A DNA stretch of 64,000 bases from Stenogyne calaminthoides. Lineage: Eukaryota > Streptophyta > Magnoliopsida > Lamiales > Lamiaceae. This document shows positions 11,658 to 22,307 of this stretch, in pieces. The translations under genes and the position numbers were made by a program. How positions within the stretch are numbered: position 1 is the first letter of the stretch; the number at the start of each line of letters is the position of its first letter. The stretch lies in contig JBBCBC010000037.1 of assembly GCA_037126765.1 (NCBI GenBank), positions 7,693,263 through 7,757,262 on the forward strand. Direction: 5' to 3'. A model generated the notes under the pieces. It was not told the DNA's origin and ran no database searches. It saw only the letters and a program-made list of their open reading frames with translations.

Positions 11658-13466
11658 CTAGATGGATGCCTTTGATTTCATCTCGTTGATCCATACCCCA
11701 TTTGCATCACAAGGAAATAGAGTTAGCTTTGGGCAACTGACTTGCTCCAGGTAAACCAAATGAGGAAATAACTCGTGGAGACATCCCCACTCCATCTTTA
11801 TTTCAGACAAATATTTGAGACGTAGCACCTTAACCTTCCACGTATCTTTCTTGATTGGCTGAACAATGTTGAAATCATCAACATCTTGATATTGACCCAA
11901 ATCAGACAATTTCCCACCTCTGATGTAGAGTTTCTTCAAATTTAGGTCTTTCAAGTTTCTAAGCTCAAGCCAATAGGGGGTGGCTGACTTTGGGAAACAC
12001 TTGAGATCCAGTTTTGTCAGCTTTGAAGGAAGTCTGCCTTCCTGTTGGCCATTCGGACTTTTGTAGGATCCTTGTGGCTCTTTCTTCTTTTGTGTGTTGT
12101 TTTCTCGTAAGGCATTTCCTCCCCAAGTAATTGTTAGCTTGCAAAGCTCTTTCAGCTTTTCTAAAGCTTTAACATGCTGCACTTTTGGGAATTCCAACAA
12201 GCCAGTGTAAATGCACAATTTACTTAACTTTGGTAACTTCTCCAAATCATCAAGTGTACATGGTTTATTTTTTTCATCATCGCTAACAACAAACCCCTTG
12301 ATCACTTTTAGCTTCCTGAGCAATGAAAGACCCTTGGGCATGTGATCCAGCAGATAACACTCAGACATGTCCAAGTGGACCAAATTTATGAGAAAGTCGA
12401 TGCTCTTAGGGATCGTCTCCAGATTATAGCAAGCTCTTACATCCAAGATTTCGAGATTTTCCATCTGCAAGATGGATTCAGGAAGAGCGGTGATGTTTGA
12501 GATGCCTTGAAGACTTAAAAACTTCACACACTTCATTTTTTCCAATCCAGAGAAGAACTCGGTACCCTCAACTTCAATGTGGTCTGTTGCTAAAACTTTC
12601 CACCGCCCCAAGTACAGAAAATTCAGATTTGACATCTTGGAGAACCAATCAGCTTTGAATTCAAGAATGTTCTCATCCACATTAATCAGCAAATGAAGTT
12701 TCTCCAAATGCTCAACTTTCAACTTATTTCCCTTTAGATCATCAAAGGAAATCAACCCTTCCCCCACCAAGCATGACTGAAAAGAATCTAAGAAATTTTG
12801 TGTTGGTTCTCCTTTGTCATCAAAATTCAAGAACTTGGCCCTCTCTGCAAGCACCACCAAAGCAGATCGATAAAAGGGATGCATTTGACAGCGTCCTACG
12901 GAGAGGCTTCTGTTCTTGTTTACAGGCTCGATGAAACCCTTCTCAATTAGTTGGGTAAAGTACTTCACAGCTTTCTCCTCAGATGCAAAGCCTTCAGCTT
13001 TTTCCTCAGATGCAACGCCTTCAGCTTTCTCCTCGGACGCAAAGCCTTCAGAAACCCACCATTGCAGCATTAGCCTCTTCCTGATGGTGTTTCCAGGGAA
13101 AGCAGAAAAGCATAGCAAGCATAGCTTCAACCGATCACCGAGCTCATTGTAACGAGCCTCAAAATCTTTAAACTCGATACTCGTTTCCAAAACACCACTT
13201 TTGTGCAACCGAGGCATCTTACTAAGCACTTCGCGGGAACCGCTTTTCTTGGCTTTGGAACGGAATGGCAGATTGTTGAAATGGTCTTTTTTATCTCCAT
13301 CAAATTTGTAATTTGAAGGATCCTGAAGCTTCAGTTTCATCATATCCTTCCTCAGCTCTTGAAGTTCTCCCAATTTCCCTTTCTTCTGGAGGGCCTCAAA
13401 ATCTTCAGAAGCTGATTTAAGTATTGCACCAAGTTCTTTGTTGTAGAACCCTAGTTCTTTTACCCT
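11658..13466 (-). CDS. Winged-helix plus LRR half of an NLR (At5g45520 type)
   Basis: The open frame of about 600 codons starts with an NLR winged helix, LKLCLLCFSAFPGN then LMLQWWVSEGF, and an MHD-equivalent QMHPFYRSALVVLAERAKF. Leucine-rich repeats follow (FLSLQGISNITALPESILQ, LDVRACYNLETIPKSI, HLDMSECYLLDHMP). There is no P-loop, kinase-2 or GLPL upstream. This matches the Arabidopsis At5g45510/At5g45520 LRR proteins, whose neighbours At5g45490/At5g45440 encode the NB-ARC half. The frame stays open to 13466, where TTAG|AGG can be a splice acceptor after an in-frame stop, so at least one 5' exon is missing from my model; no ATG is present at the left end of the open frame. Role inferred: immune sensing or signalling, perhaps together with the adjacent NB-ARC protein. 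Confidence 0.82.
   Translation of the reverse strand, partial: RVKELGFYNKELGAILKSASEDFEALQKKGKLGELQELRKDMMKLKLQDPSNYKFDGDKKDHFNNLPFRSKAKKSGSREVLSKMPRLHKSGVLETSIEFKDFEARYNELGDRLKLCLLCFSAFPGNTIRKRLMLQWWVSEGFASEEKAEGVASEEKAEGFASEEKAVKYFTQLIEKGFIEPVNKNRSLSVGRCQMHPFYRSALVVLAERAKFLNFDDKGEPTQNFLDSFQSCLVGEGLISFDDLKGNKLKVEHLEKLHLLINVDENILEFKADWFSKMSNLNFLYLGRWKVLATDHIEVEGTEFFSGLEKMKCVKFLSLQGISNITALPESILQMENLEILDVRACYNLETIPKSIDFLINLVHLDMSECYLLDHMPKGLSLLRKLKVIKGFVVSDDEKNKPCTLDDLEKLPKLSKLCIYTGLLEFPKVQHVKALEKLKELCKLTITWGGNALRENNTQKKKEPQGSYKSPNGQQEGRLPSKLTKLDLKCFPKSATPYWLELRNLKDLNLKKLYIRGGKLSDLGQYQDVDDFNIVQPIKKDTWKVKVLRLKYLSEIKMEWGCLHELFPHLVYLEQVSCPKLTLFPCDANGVWINEMKSKASI
12970..13050 (-). repeat. 27-base minisatellite (3 copies) in the winged-helix coding region
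   Basis: Three in-frame 27-base copies (12970-12996, 12997-13023, 13024-13050) encode EGFASEEKA, EGVASEEKA and EGFASEEKA. They lie right after the WWVSEGF motif, at the end of the winged helix. The units differ by single substitutions. Confidence 0.92.
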
Positions 13467-13997
13467 CTAATTTTACAACAATATATCGTACAGGGAAAAA
13501 CTTTAGCCATCTCACTTTCCATGACAGTTGTGGATCAACCAAGAGAGTGAGGGAAACCTGAAAATCCTTAAATTTGTGGAAAATCATACCTCAATTATGT
13601 TTGTATTTCTTGCGTGAGATTTCCTCTATTTCTTCAATTATTCTGGTCCAGAAATTCGTCACTCTTGTATAATTGTTTGAAATTCCTTTGATTCACGTGA
13701 CTTGTGGAATTTTCGCTCGATTCTTGAATGGCGATTTGGCGGTTGTTTTTATTTGAATCGTGAATCTCAAACAAACGATCGCCATAATTTTTCTTGATTC
13801 ACCATATTTGTTAAGATCATGAATCACAAACTCAAAAAGGCAACGTAGAATTGTATGAAGAAGTGATGATCGTATGAGCGAGGGCTCAGCGCCCAAAATT
13901 ATTGAAGCGAGAGGGTCTATTGAAGACAGAAGGGTAATATAGGAATTTCACACACCGCCACAACCACCATGTTCTGAATTAAAATTATTATTTTTTA

Positions 13998-14235
13998 CTC
14001 CCTCCATCTCAAAAGATTTAGTACATTTACTTTTTGCTCGTATTTTTTCGTGCGAGTTGTTTATTAGTATTTGAAATAATAAGGTGACTTTTAAGGTGAA
14101 GTATGATAGTCTTACCCCTCATCTATCATACGCATTTCTTAAAATTACTTTATCATTTCAAATATTAATAAAAAATTCACTCGCTAAAACACGAGCGGAA
14201 TAGTAACTGTGCAAAGTCTTCCGGAATGGAGTGAG
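13998..14235. mobile_element. Stowaway-type MITE
   Basis: The ends are inverted repeats, CTCCCTCCATCTC on the left and GGAATGGAGTGAG on the right, flanked by TA on both sides. The length is 238 bases and there is no coding frame. This is the usual plan of Tc1/mariner-derived Stowaway elements. Confidence 0.75.
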
Positions 14236-14320
14236 TAATTGTTTTGATTCTTGAAGATTGAAATATTAATATTAGTTATTCAAAATTAAAATTTATCATT
14301 TGCATATTTCGTATTTTATA

Positions 14321-14582
14321 CTCCCTCTGTCCTGATTTTGATTGACCACTTTCCATAAATAGTTTTCCTAATTTTGTTTGGTCATTTCCTAATAAAGTAA
14401 TAAAACAACTTTCAATACTATTTAATACTATTATTTTCCTTCACCAAACTCACTTTACACCATTTAATATTATTATTTCCCTCTACCAAACCCACTTTAC
14501 ACCATTTAATACTATTATCTCTCATTTTTTCTTAATTTTCGTGTCTACAATATTTGACCAATTAAAATTAGGACGGAGAGAG
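14321..14582. mobile_element. Stowaway-type MITE
   Basis: A 262-base element with terminal inverted repeats, CTCCCTCTGTCCTGATTTTG on the left and AAATTAGGACGGAGAGAG on the right, flanked by TA duplications. The right repeat mirrors the left with few mismatches. No coding frame. Confidence 0.85.
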
Positions 14583-14586
14583 TACT

Positions 14587-14801
14587 AGGCTAAGTCTTGT
14601 ATGCACATAGGTGTACCGTGCACTTAAAGTGCATTTTAAAATTATGCAATTTGTTATACTAAAAGATGCAATTTATTTACACTGAATCGTACAACTATTA
14701 ATATGAAGAAATAGCTGCATGATTCAGTATAAATAAATTGCATGGTTCCAAAATGCACTATGAGCGTACGGTGCACCTAAATGCATATGAGATCGGCCCA
14801 T
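14587..14801. mobile_element. Fold-back MITE of a GTGCAC-rich family
   Basis: The two halves are near-perfect inverted repeats: the left has GTGTACCGTGCACTT then AAAGTGCATTTT, and the right has AAAATGCACTATGAGC then GTACGGTGCACC. The centre is short, so the whole could fold into a long hairpin. The same layout recurs at 49147-49372. I do not recognise the superfamily. Confidence 0.65.
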
Positions 14802-15482
14802 TATTTCTTTAAATACATATTCCTTTTAGACAAACCTAGTGTTACACACTGAGTAAAAAAAAATAAACTTGTTGAGGATTAATAAGTGAAGGCAGGTAAA
14901 AAAAAAAAAAGTTTGAAGGTTGTTGCATTGTATTTACCAGTTGAACAGAATGCTGTTAGCCTGTTACCTGCTGAAGATTAAAAATTTGATTCATCAATTT
15001 CACCCATTCACGTTTTTTTTTTTTTGTGTCTCGTCGAGTAGTCCTATATTTTGACTCAGATATATAACAACTAAACTTTCATATAAACCTTGCCTAGGAC
15101 TAAAACAAACTTACATATATGTACATCATTTTTGGGCCTTTACTGCAGCAATGGACTTGATATGGCTAACAAATATTCTATGCATTTGGAACTCCAGTTA
15201 TTTTCCCTGAAGCACCCATGAAAATTTGAAGAAGCCATATTCCACCATATTTTCAACATAGATCAAAGCAGCTCATCGTAGACCCCTTCATCCCCAGAAG
15301 CCAGTGTACGTTTTATACTGAAACACGAGACGAGACATCACTCTGGTGGTGGGATCAAAGGGGAAGATCATTGCCCTACTAAAGATGTTGAGAGAGCAAC
15401 GTCGTTTTCAGATTTTTACATGCTAACTAATTCCGGAGACTGTGTTGAAACAACAAAAAGTGGACTTGCCTCCAAGCGTGCT

Positions 15483-17073
15483 TTACGAGAAGCTTTGTAT
15501 ACATATCGTATCCCCTCTGCCATGCCAGATGCCATCTTGCACATTGTTCAACTCCAATGTCCTCGACTCCTGCTCAAGTTCACAACCATTAGCTTAGGAC
15601 GACAAATATTTCATATTTCTTAGGAGCATTGTGAATAGTTACTGCAATAGATGTGAAAATAAATTTTAACATGTGAAGAGACCTGAGATAAAGTGCAGCA
15701 TGGGCAAATAAGATGGTAAACAAAGTCGTCCAAGGAACTCTCACCGCCCTGCATAAGCAATTAATCAATTGGAAAAATCAACATTCTTGAACCACCACAC
15801 TCACTTTGCTTTTAAAGTAGGAAACTCAATAGTCACCTATATGCATGAAATAAAATTTGGTAGAGTAGCCTAATAAATTAAGACCTATCAATTGAACAAT
15901 CCAATAAAATGCTTACTTTTATATTGAACTTCTTCTTTATCTGTATGCGGTAATATCCCAGATATGTTCCAAGTAAAAGAGTGCAAGATACAGCCAAATA
16001 TATAGAGTAGAATCTTCCAGTGATTGTGAATGCTAGCAGGTTGCAGAGTGCAACGACCACAAGAATCAAGTAAAAGGATCCCTGCATAATTTATGTAGAG
16101 CTAAGTATTCAGCAACGAATCGGAATCTCATGCTAAAGGTACTATACATCTGAGCTTGCAAAGCAATGGAAAAAAACATCAATCTCCAACAAGTTTTTAA
16201 CTCAAGTTTTAGTCTTCCACCAGTTAACTCTGCCCAGAAGGTGAATCCTTCTTTAGATGTTAAAAGACAATGTAAAGACCTTCCACACTATCTATGAAAA
16301 GACCTTCGTGTTCTGCTTAAACTATGGTAGAATTGGTATTGAATATATACATTGTATCAAATCGCGTTACTATAATAGAGCTTACCTGAAGAAAACAAGA
16401 ACCAAATCCAGCTCTCTTCATATTCTTCCCGAATCTATAACATGGAAAACTGCAATAAATGACAATTTTCTTACTAACAATCACTGCATCAATTTGAATA
16501 ATATAATAAACGATGTGTAGAATCCTCAAAAAAACATCAAAGCTGAACTATCAAATAATGGCAGAAGTTGATTTTAAACAACCACTTGGTAGAATGAATA
16601 AGCAAGAAAGGTCTGAGCAGCCAGCCGCCCTAAATTAAAGTTAACCTAACTACAGAATTAGAATTTGCCCCTAAATTTAACAACATTTCAATTTCCCCCA
16701 ATTTTAAACCTAGGGCGCCTCCTCAATGAACATCAAAAAAGGAAACAATTGCAAGCAGTTAGTTAATGACGATTAAATACCATGTGGATTGAAGAGCAAG
16801 CCGTCGATCATCAAAGAAATCATAAACGATTTCGCCCTCCCACATTCTGTGAACTCCTCCGCCGTATTGATTATAATTCGGCCCAAAATTCTCCTCATCG
16901 TTTTCCCCATTCAACTTTCCCCACTTTCCTTGCTGCGCCTGCAAAGCCACCGTGGCGCAGAGCATGTCAAAATCCAACGCCGTCGCTTCATTTCCCAACA
17001 GCCTCTCCTTCTCCTCCTCCTCCACCACCGCCGCCGCCGCCTCTGCACCACCACTCTCTTCCGGCTCCGCCAT
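15483..17073 (-). CDS. PLAC8 family membrane protein, C terminus shifted
   Basis: Five exons on the minus strand join in phase: 17073-16781, 16449-16386, 16081-15917, 15748-15683 and 15569-15483. The protein starts MAEPEESGGAEAA, an acidic tail, then MWEGEIVYDFFDDRRLALQS, the cysteine motif CFPCYRFGKNMKRAGFGSCF, two membrane segments (YLILVVVALCNLLAFTIT and YLAVSCTLLLGTYLGYY), then CPCCTLSQESRTLE. This matches PLAC8 proteins of the At1g11380/At3g10980/At5g05350 type, membrane proteins of unclear biochemical role. In the last exon the frame stops at 15483 (ICIQSFS). A different frame encodes the expected family ending SPELVSM with a stop at 15416, so a one- or two-base indel near 15490 has probably truncated the protein. 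The ATG at 17073 fits the acidic N terminus. Confidence 0.8.
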
Positions 17074-19072
17074 ACACGCAAGTCGCAACGGCTTCGTTAG
17101 CAGATAATATCTGCACGGGCGATTCGATGAATCTGGTGTAGAGATTTTGTGCAGAGGGTATAATTTTATTTTATTTAATGAATAAAAAGTAAGATAATTA
17201 AATGGAGGGGACTCTGTTGAGGCATAAAGGCAAATGATTAAAGAATGGTTGAGCGCTGGTTGGCGCCAGTTTAATGTGCCGGTGGGCCAACGGATATATT
17301 AACGGCGCCACAGTTGCCACGTAATTTATTTATTTCTTTTTTGGGAATAATTTAAACAGAAGTATCAATTATTGAGAATTAGATATATGCTGACTCAGAT
17401 ATTGCGGATAAAATGAAAGGAACGTCATTCATTTAGGAGGATAATCATTATACAACGGAGTCTGACCTGTAAATGTACCTACTTGTGTGTGAATTATTGA
17501 ATTGTATAATGTAGTATTTGGTACAAAATGATAATGATTATTAAATTGTTTAATGCAATATTTGGTGCGTGGGAATATTTGGGTGCGGTTTGATTCTTTT
17601 GGCTGCTGGTCAACTATGAACCACTGCTAGTGGACTGCTTTTTGGCAATTATATGGTATCAATGTAGGTATGAATATTGTTAGAAGTTTTTATTGAATTA
17701 TAAAAATTTGTATTAGACGGTTAAAAAATGATATGAATACAATTTAATATAAATCAACACTCAATTTTTTTAAAATATTAAAACGTATGTTCTATTTTAT
17801 CATGAAAACGTCTCATACAAGTGTGTCTCTTTTTTATAATATATTGTTAGATGTTACAACTCGAAACGGAAAAAAACTTTCCACTATAAAATCACCCAAA
17901 AAATTATAATCAGGTATAAAGTGCAGAAATTTAAACTAAAAATTCGCACTTTTAATTTAAATTTATGCATTTTGTAACTGGTTGTTATTCGTACTCAAAT
18001 ATTGTATTTAGTTGTAATTTTTTCAAAAAAAAATGTCTTATTCTCTTAACTATTTTATCCAAATATAAATTTATTTGGAAAATTAAACAATCTTTTCATC
18101 TTAAATTTTATATTGTTTACATGTGAAAGTTATTAAGAGTAGATGTGGATTATTATTATTTTGACAGAAAGATATGGATAAACTGAATCGTCAACAAATA
18201 AATGGAGGCAAAAAGGAGGATAAATAACTTGTAAAATACTTTAATGCTTTTAATTTAATTAAAATTTAAAACACAAACATGCATAGGTGTGGAAAACGAG
18301 GCAAGTCTCAACAATCCTCTCTCTTTTTTTTTTTACACGGAAAGTCTCAACAATCCTTGAACCCGGTAAAAGGCAATAAGAAATAGAAATGTTGACCTTT
18401 GAAAGAACACCAACTTTATATTGTAAAATTTGATATTACTGTCCAAATCCGATTTAAGAAATATTAAGTGGGCCTATTGATATTCAACGGGAACACTTGA
18501 AAATAACTCCTTTTTTTTTTTTTTAACCGACGAGACTCAGTTTTTTCCAGAAAAAAAAAAAAAAGTGATTTTTTGCTCAAGTGGTGTTTCAAAACAGGCA
18601 CAAATCTGAAATTTGATTTCTAGTTGACTAATCAAAAACCAAAAGGGAAGGGAGAAGAGGGTTGAAGGTGCGTTAGCAACAAAAATAATTCACAAATAAA
18701 AGATTAATTGCACCATGCAACTGTTCACAACCTTATCATTCAGCAAAACAACCAACACAATTTAGTAAAAATAACTAATACTTTACTGTTTAAAAATACA
18801 CTTGAATTGTATAGATAATTGATCTAAGCATAAGTTAAGAAAATCAAGGCATTTCAAGATGCACGAGCAAATAGTACGATACTGATAATAGTGTATAATA
18901 ACTGACCAAGATTTTGACGTTAAATTTCTCAAAAAATCACGTTCACCACAGATATATTACATGTTTATAATTGTAACAACAACTCATAAGATTCAGACAA
19001 AAAGTACCCATGTTAACCATCAAAAAGAGGGCAAAAAAGAACATGTCAAACCACACCTGTTGCATCTCAAAT
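17074..19072. other. Intergenic, AT-rich
   Basis: The segment includes the PLAC8 promoter side and the 3' flank of CSU1. I see homopolymer runs (18328-18337, 18511-18523, 18549-18563) but no gene, MITE ends or tandem array that I can support. Confidence 0.5.
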
Positions 19073-21113
19073 TTAAGTCTTCATGGCAGGCCTTACGAGC
19101 CCGAGGCCAGAACCACTTCCCAAGTGCTTGAATTCTTTTGCTTCAAGGTGATCTCCATGACCAGCAAAACCAGTACCTCCCTTAGCCAAACTGACAAGAT
19201 TCTTCTCTTTGCATGGCTTATCACAGACCAAACAAACCTTGTCTACTGCCATGAATTTATTGGCACACTTCTTACAGAAAACGTGCCCACACGAACTCAA
19301 GGCTACAAGTGATAGTGTGTTCGTTAGAGTGACCTTGCAGCTAGGACAGATGTAGGTCTTATCCAGAGAACTCTTGTGCTTCTGTTCATTTGTATCTTCA
19401 GTAAAATGGACAGGAAAAAGAGTCTTTAGCCTAATTTTTTCATTCCCTTCAGGGCAAAAAGTGTCTGTTGATGGGGCATCCACCTTTTTAGGAGCTTCTG
19501 GTGTTGCAGAAGGCAACCAAAATGCCTTCATGGTGCGTAGTGCTTCCTCTTCATATGAGGTGGCTTTTACACTGTTAGCTCCATGGAAACCACTCTTGTC
19601 TCTGTTGTAGTTCTTATCGTTGTACTGTGGTACTGCCCCGTGATTCTGTTGGTCAAATGCGTCGAGCTCTCGGGCTTTTTCAAGCATTAATCTCTCTTCC
19701 TCTTCTTCTTTTTCTTGCTTTTGTTGAGCGGAATGTGCCGCTTGCTTTCTGCAGGCAAATATAAATCTGTCTTAGAACAACAACTAGATCTCAAAAGCAT
19801 TCTAAGAAATTAAAAAAGCATACTTCAATCTGGTTGTCATTGTCAAAGCAGTGATATTTTAAAAGCACAAAATGAGCTTCCTTTTGATATAAGAAAAATA
19901 AACAAATTTCAAAGCTGTATATAAGTATCCTGGACTAAGTCATGCTGCAAAAGAACATGTTGGGGAAACATGAATGAAATCAAACCATGGGTTAATAAGC
20001 CATACACTCGCATCAACCTTAGAGAAGGATTGAATTTATAGGCGGGGGCTCCAATCTCTATCAGCTATCTCCTTGATGGTTGGTAATTATTATTGTGCCC
20101 CAAAGGCTCTAAACTCTGACAACTGCATAGAGGGATCTATTAACAGGAGAATTGTTTACGACACCCTGATCCCATGTTTTCCATAATTACATATTGCACA
20201 ACATGATGTAGTGTGTCTGTAAATATAGAAATATGAGTCAAAAACTCAAAATTTTCACTCAATCAAATGTGATTATTTGTGGTAGATATAGATAATTTCC
20301 GAGTTGAGACCAGATTGGACCCATAATCTGGGCTTCCCAATCCACATCTTTCTGGTTTTGAATGTGCATTTGTCATCGTAATTTAGCCAGAAAGCTACCT
20401 TAATAAAAGCGTCGCAATCCAATCTAGGAAGTCTTAGCTTCATAGGTTAGGCTCTTCTACATGAGAGGAGGAAAAAAAGAGAAGCAGACAAAGACTCATG
20501 CAGAAACAAACTCCTAGTACAATTTTTGTGCATACCCTTCTTCAATCCAACAAACACATGAACAGACTACAGACCTAGTTGAAAAGCACAGTATTTAGAG
20601 TTATTGGAAGCTTTGGTGTATCAAGCAAAAGTTAATGACAACACTGTTAAACATCACACAATACCAACAGACACAGGCGGGCGATCCAATTCACCATAAA
20701 CATACAGCACGTATCGTTCGCTTCTCTGCTTGCTGAATTTTAATAAAGTAGTAACTCAGTAGCACCCAATCACATATCTTAACAGTAAGTTCCAACATAT
20801 AACAAATATAAAAACTATGAATAGAATTAAACGCACAAAAGTAAATAACAAAGTAAAAAGTTCAAGAGAACAACCGGTTAATGTCTTTCTTCTGTGCCAG
20901 GAGGAATTCGAGAATGCATTCTTTGCAGAAAACATGGCCCTTGGTACAGGACAAAGGCTCTATGAAGGGCTTCAAACAGAGACAACATGCGTCAAACGGT
21001 TTAATTGAATCTCTGCCCAATCTCTCCTTCTGCGTGCCATACCCTAGCTTCCGCTTCTCATCATACGTGAAGAACGCTAAATCGTTATTGTTCTTCGAGT
21101 GTCTCTGAGGCAT
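19073..21113 (-). CDS. CSU1: RING/U-box-like E3 ubiquitin ligase CSU1 (NOSIP homologue)
   Basis: Two exons, 21113-20875 and 19748-19073, give 304 residues, the usual length. The start MPQRHSKNNNDLAFFTYDE is the family N terminus. A first atypical zinc-binding domain (CCLCLKPFIEPLSC, GHVFCKECILEFLL) spans about residues 43-75. A charged helix (QQKQEKEEEEERLMLEKARE) follows, then the C-terminal RING (ICPSC, SCGHVFCKKCANKFM, VCLVCDKPC) near residues 213-260 and the conserved end GSGSGLGLV. The Arabidopsis homologue COP1 SUPPRESSOR 1 ubiquitinates COP1 and keeps its level low in darkness; the animal homologue is NOS-interacting protein. The single intron of about 1.1 kb splits an Arg codon (CG|A). 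No defects are seen. Confidence 0.93.
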
Positions 21114-22307
21114 CTTGTTCTCTGTACTATTCAACAAAGAACTACCGAGAAGAAAACAAATTGATTTGGGAAAATTTGGGGAAGATAGACGCAATTTTTT
21201 AAACCCTAGATCTGATTTGGTTTTTGTTTCTAAGGAAGCGAGATAATTGGTTTGCCAAACATGTCCTAGGCGAATTGCGATTTTCCCTTTCTGGCCTTTC
21301 CCAAGTGGAGTCGGGAATGAGCGATTGTAACAGGCGGTGAGTTTAATCTTGCGAATATTCGGGCACGTGTATTCTGGAAATGGATAGGCTTTCAACTTCT
21401 CAATTCTCCAGGTGGGCCCAGAAGATAATTTCGTCTAAAACTTGAGGGAGGAGAATTCTGCTACTACGCAGGCCCTTACATTTTCCAATGGGCTCAAAAT
21501 GGTCTAAAATGAAATGAGTCCTTTTTTTTTTTTTTGATAAAAAATGAAATGACCCTTCATTCCTAGTAAAATGCGATCAATAAAAAATATATTTGAGTTT
21601 ATTTTCATCATCCTAAAAAAATCTTTTAATATAAATATCATGACATTTAAGTATAATAATTAATAATTAAATTTGTGAAAATTTTACTATTTTTTGAGAA
21701 AATAAAACTAATCTCTAAAAAATTATTGTGAGTATTCTCTTTTTTCAAATTGTAACCAAACACTTTTACATTATTAGTTAATGAATTTAGCTTACTAATT
21801 ATTTTACATTATTTCAAAAAATATTTCACACAAACTCCCGAAAGCTCAAATATTTTGATGAAAGAAAAAAAATAACAAAAATAAAAGGCTTTTTTTCTGA
21901 AAAAGAAAAAAAAAATCCTGATTTGGATAAAGAGTTGATAATAATGAAGCATATTTTCTCATTACAATTTACAAAGCTGGGGAATAAAAAGATACAAAAC
22001 CAAAATCTATTCTTTTGCTATTCCTTTGGAAAAAGGAATAAAAGAAACAAGGAAATATATCAATTACTTCAAGAGTCAACTCGTTTTTTAGCATATGTAC
22101 ACCGAAAGCACCCGATTCCAAACCGAACCTCTCTCGTTCTGGAGCGAATTCACACAGTGCTTTTAGTCCTTCATCAGAAAAAACAGCAAGGGTCACCTAA
22201 ATTCACAATCGGATCATCAAAATCCCCAATTTAGTTGCCACTGTTCACTAAAAACCCTAATTCATTTCCCCTCAAATTAAACATCTCAATCAATTCAATT
22301 TCACTGC
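21114..22307. promoter_or_regulatory. Divergent region between CSU1 and the USP gene
   Basis: The two genes point away from each other, so both promoters lie here. The centre (21520-21910) is very AT-rich with long A and T runs. I see no clear TATA assignment and no further gene. Confidence 0.4.

Larger units (their letters stand above)
13467..15415. other. Upstream of the LRR gene and intergenic; three MITEs
   Basis: Positions 13467-13900 should contain the missing first exon or exons and promoter of the WHD-LRR gene, but I could not find a convincing ATG exon. Three MITEs follow between 13998 and 14801. Positions 14802-15415 show only AT-rich DNA and homopolymer runs. Confidence 0.5.

Noticed and set aside
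13693..13896. Minus-strand open frame as first exon of the WHD-LRR gene
   Set aside because: Its sequence has no coiled-coil or NLR-like character and no donor site in a fitting phase was seen.
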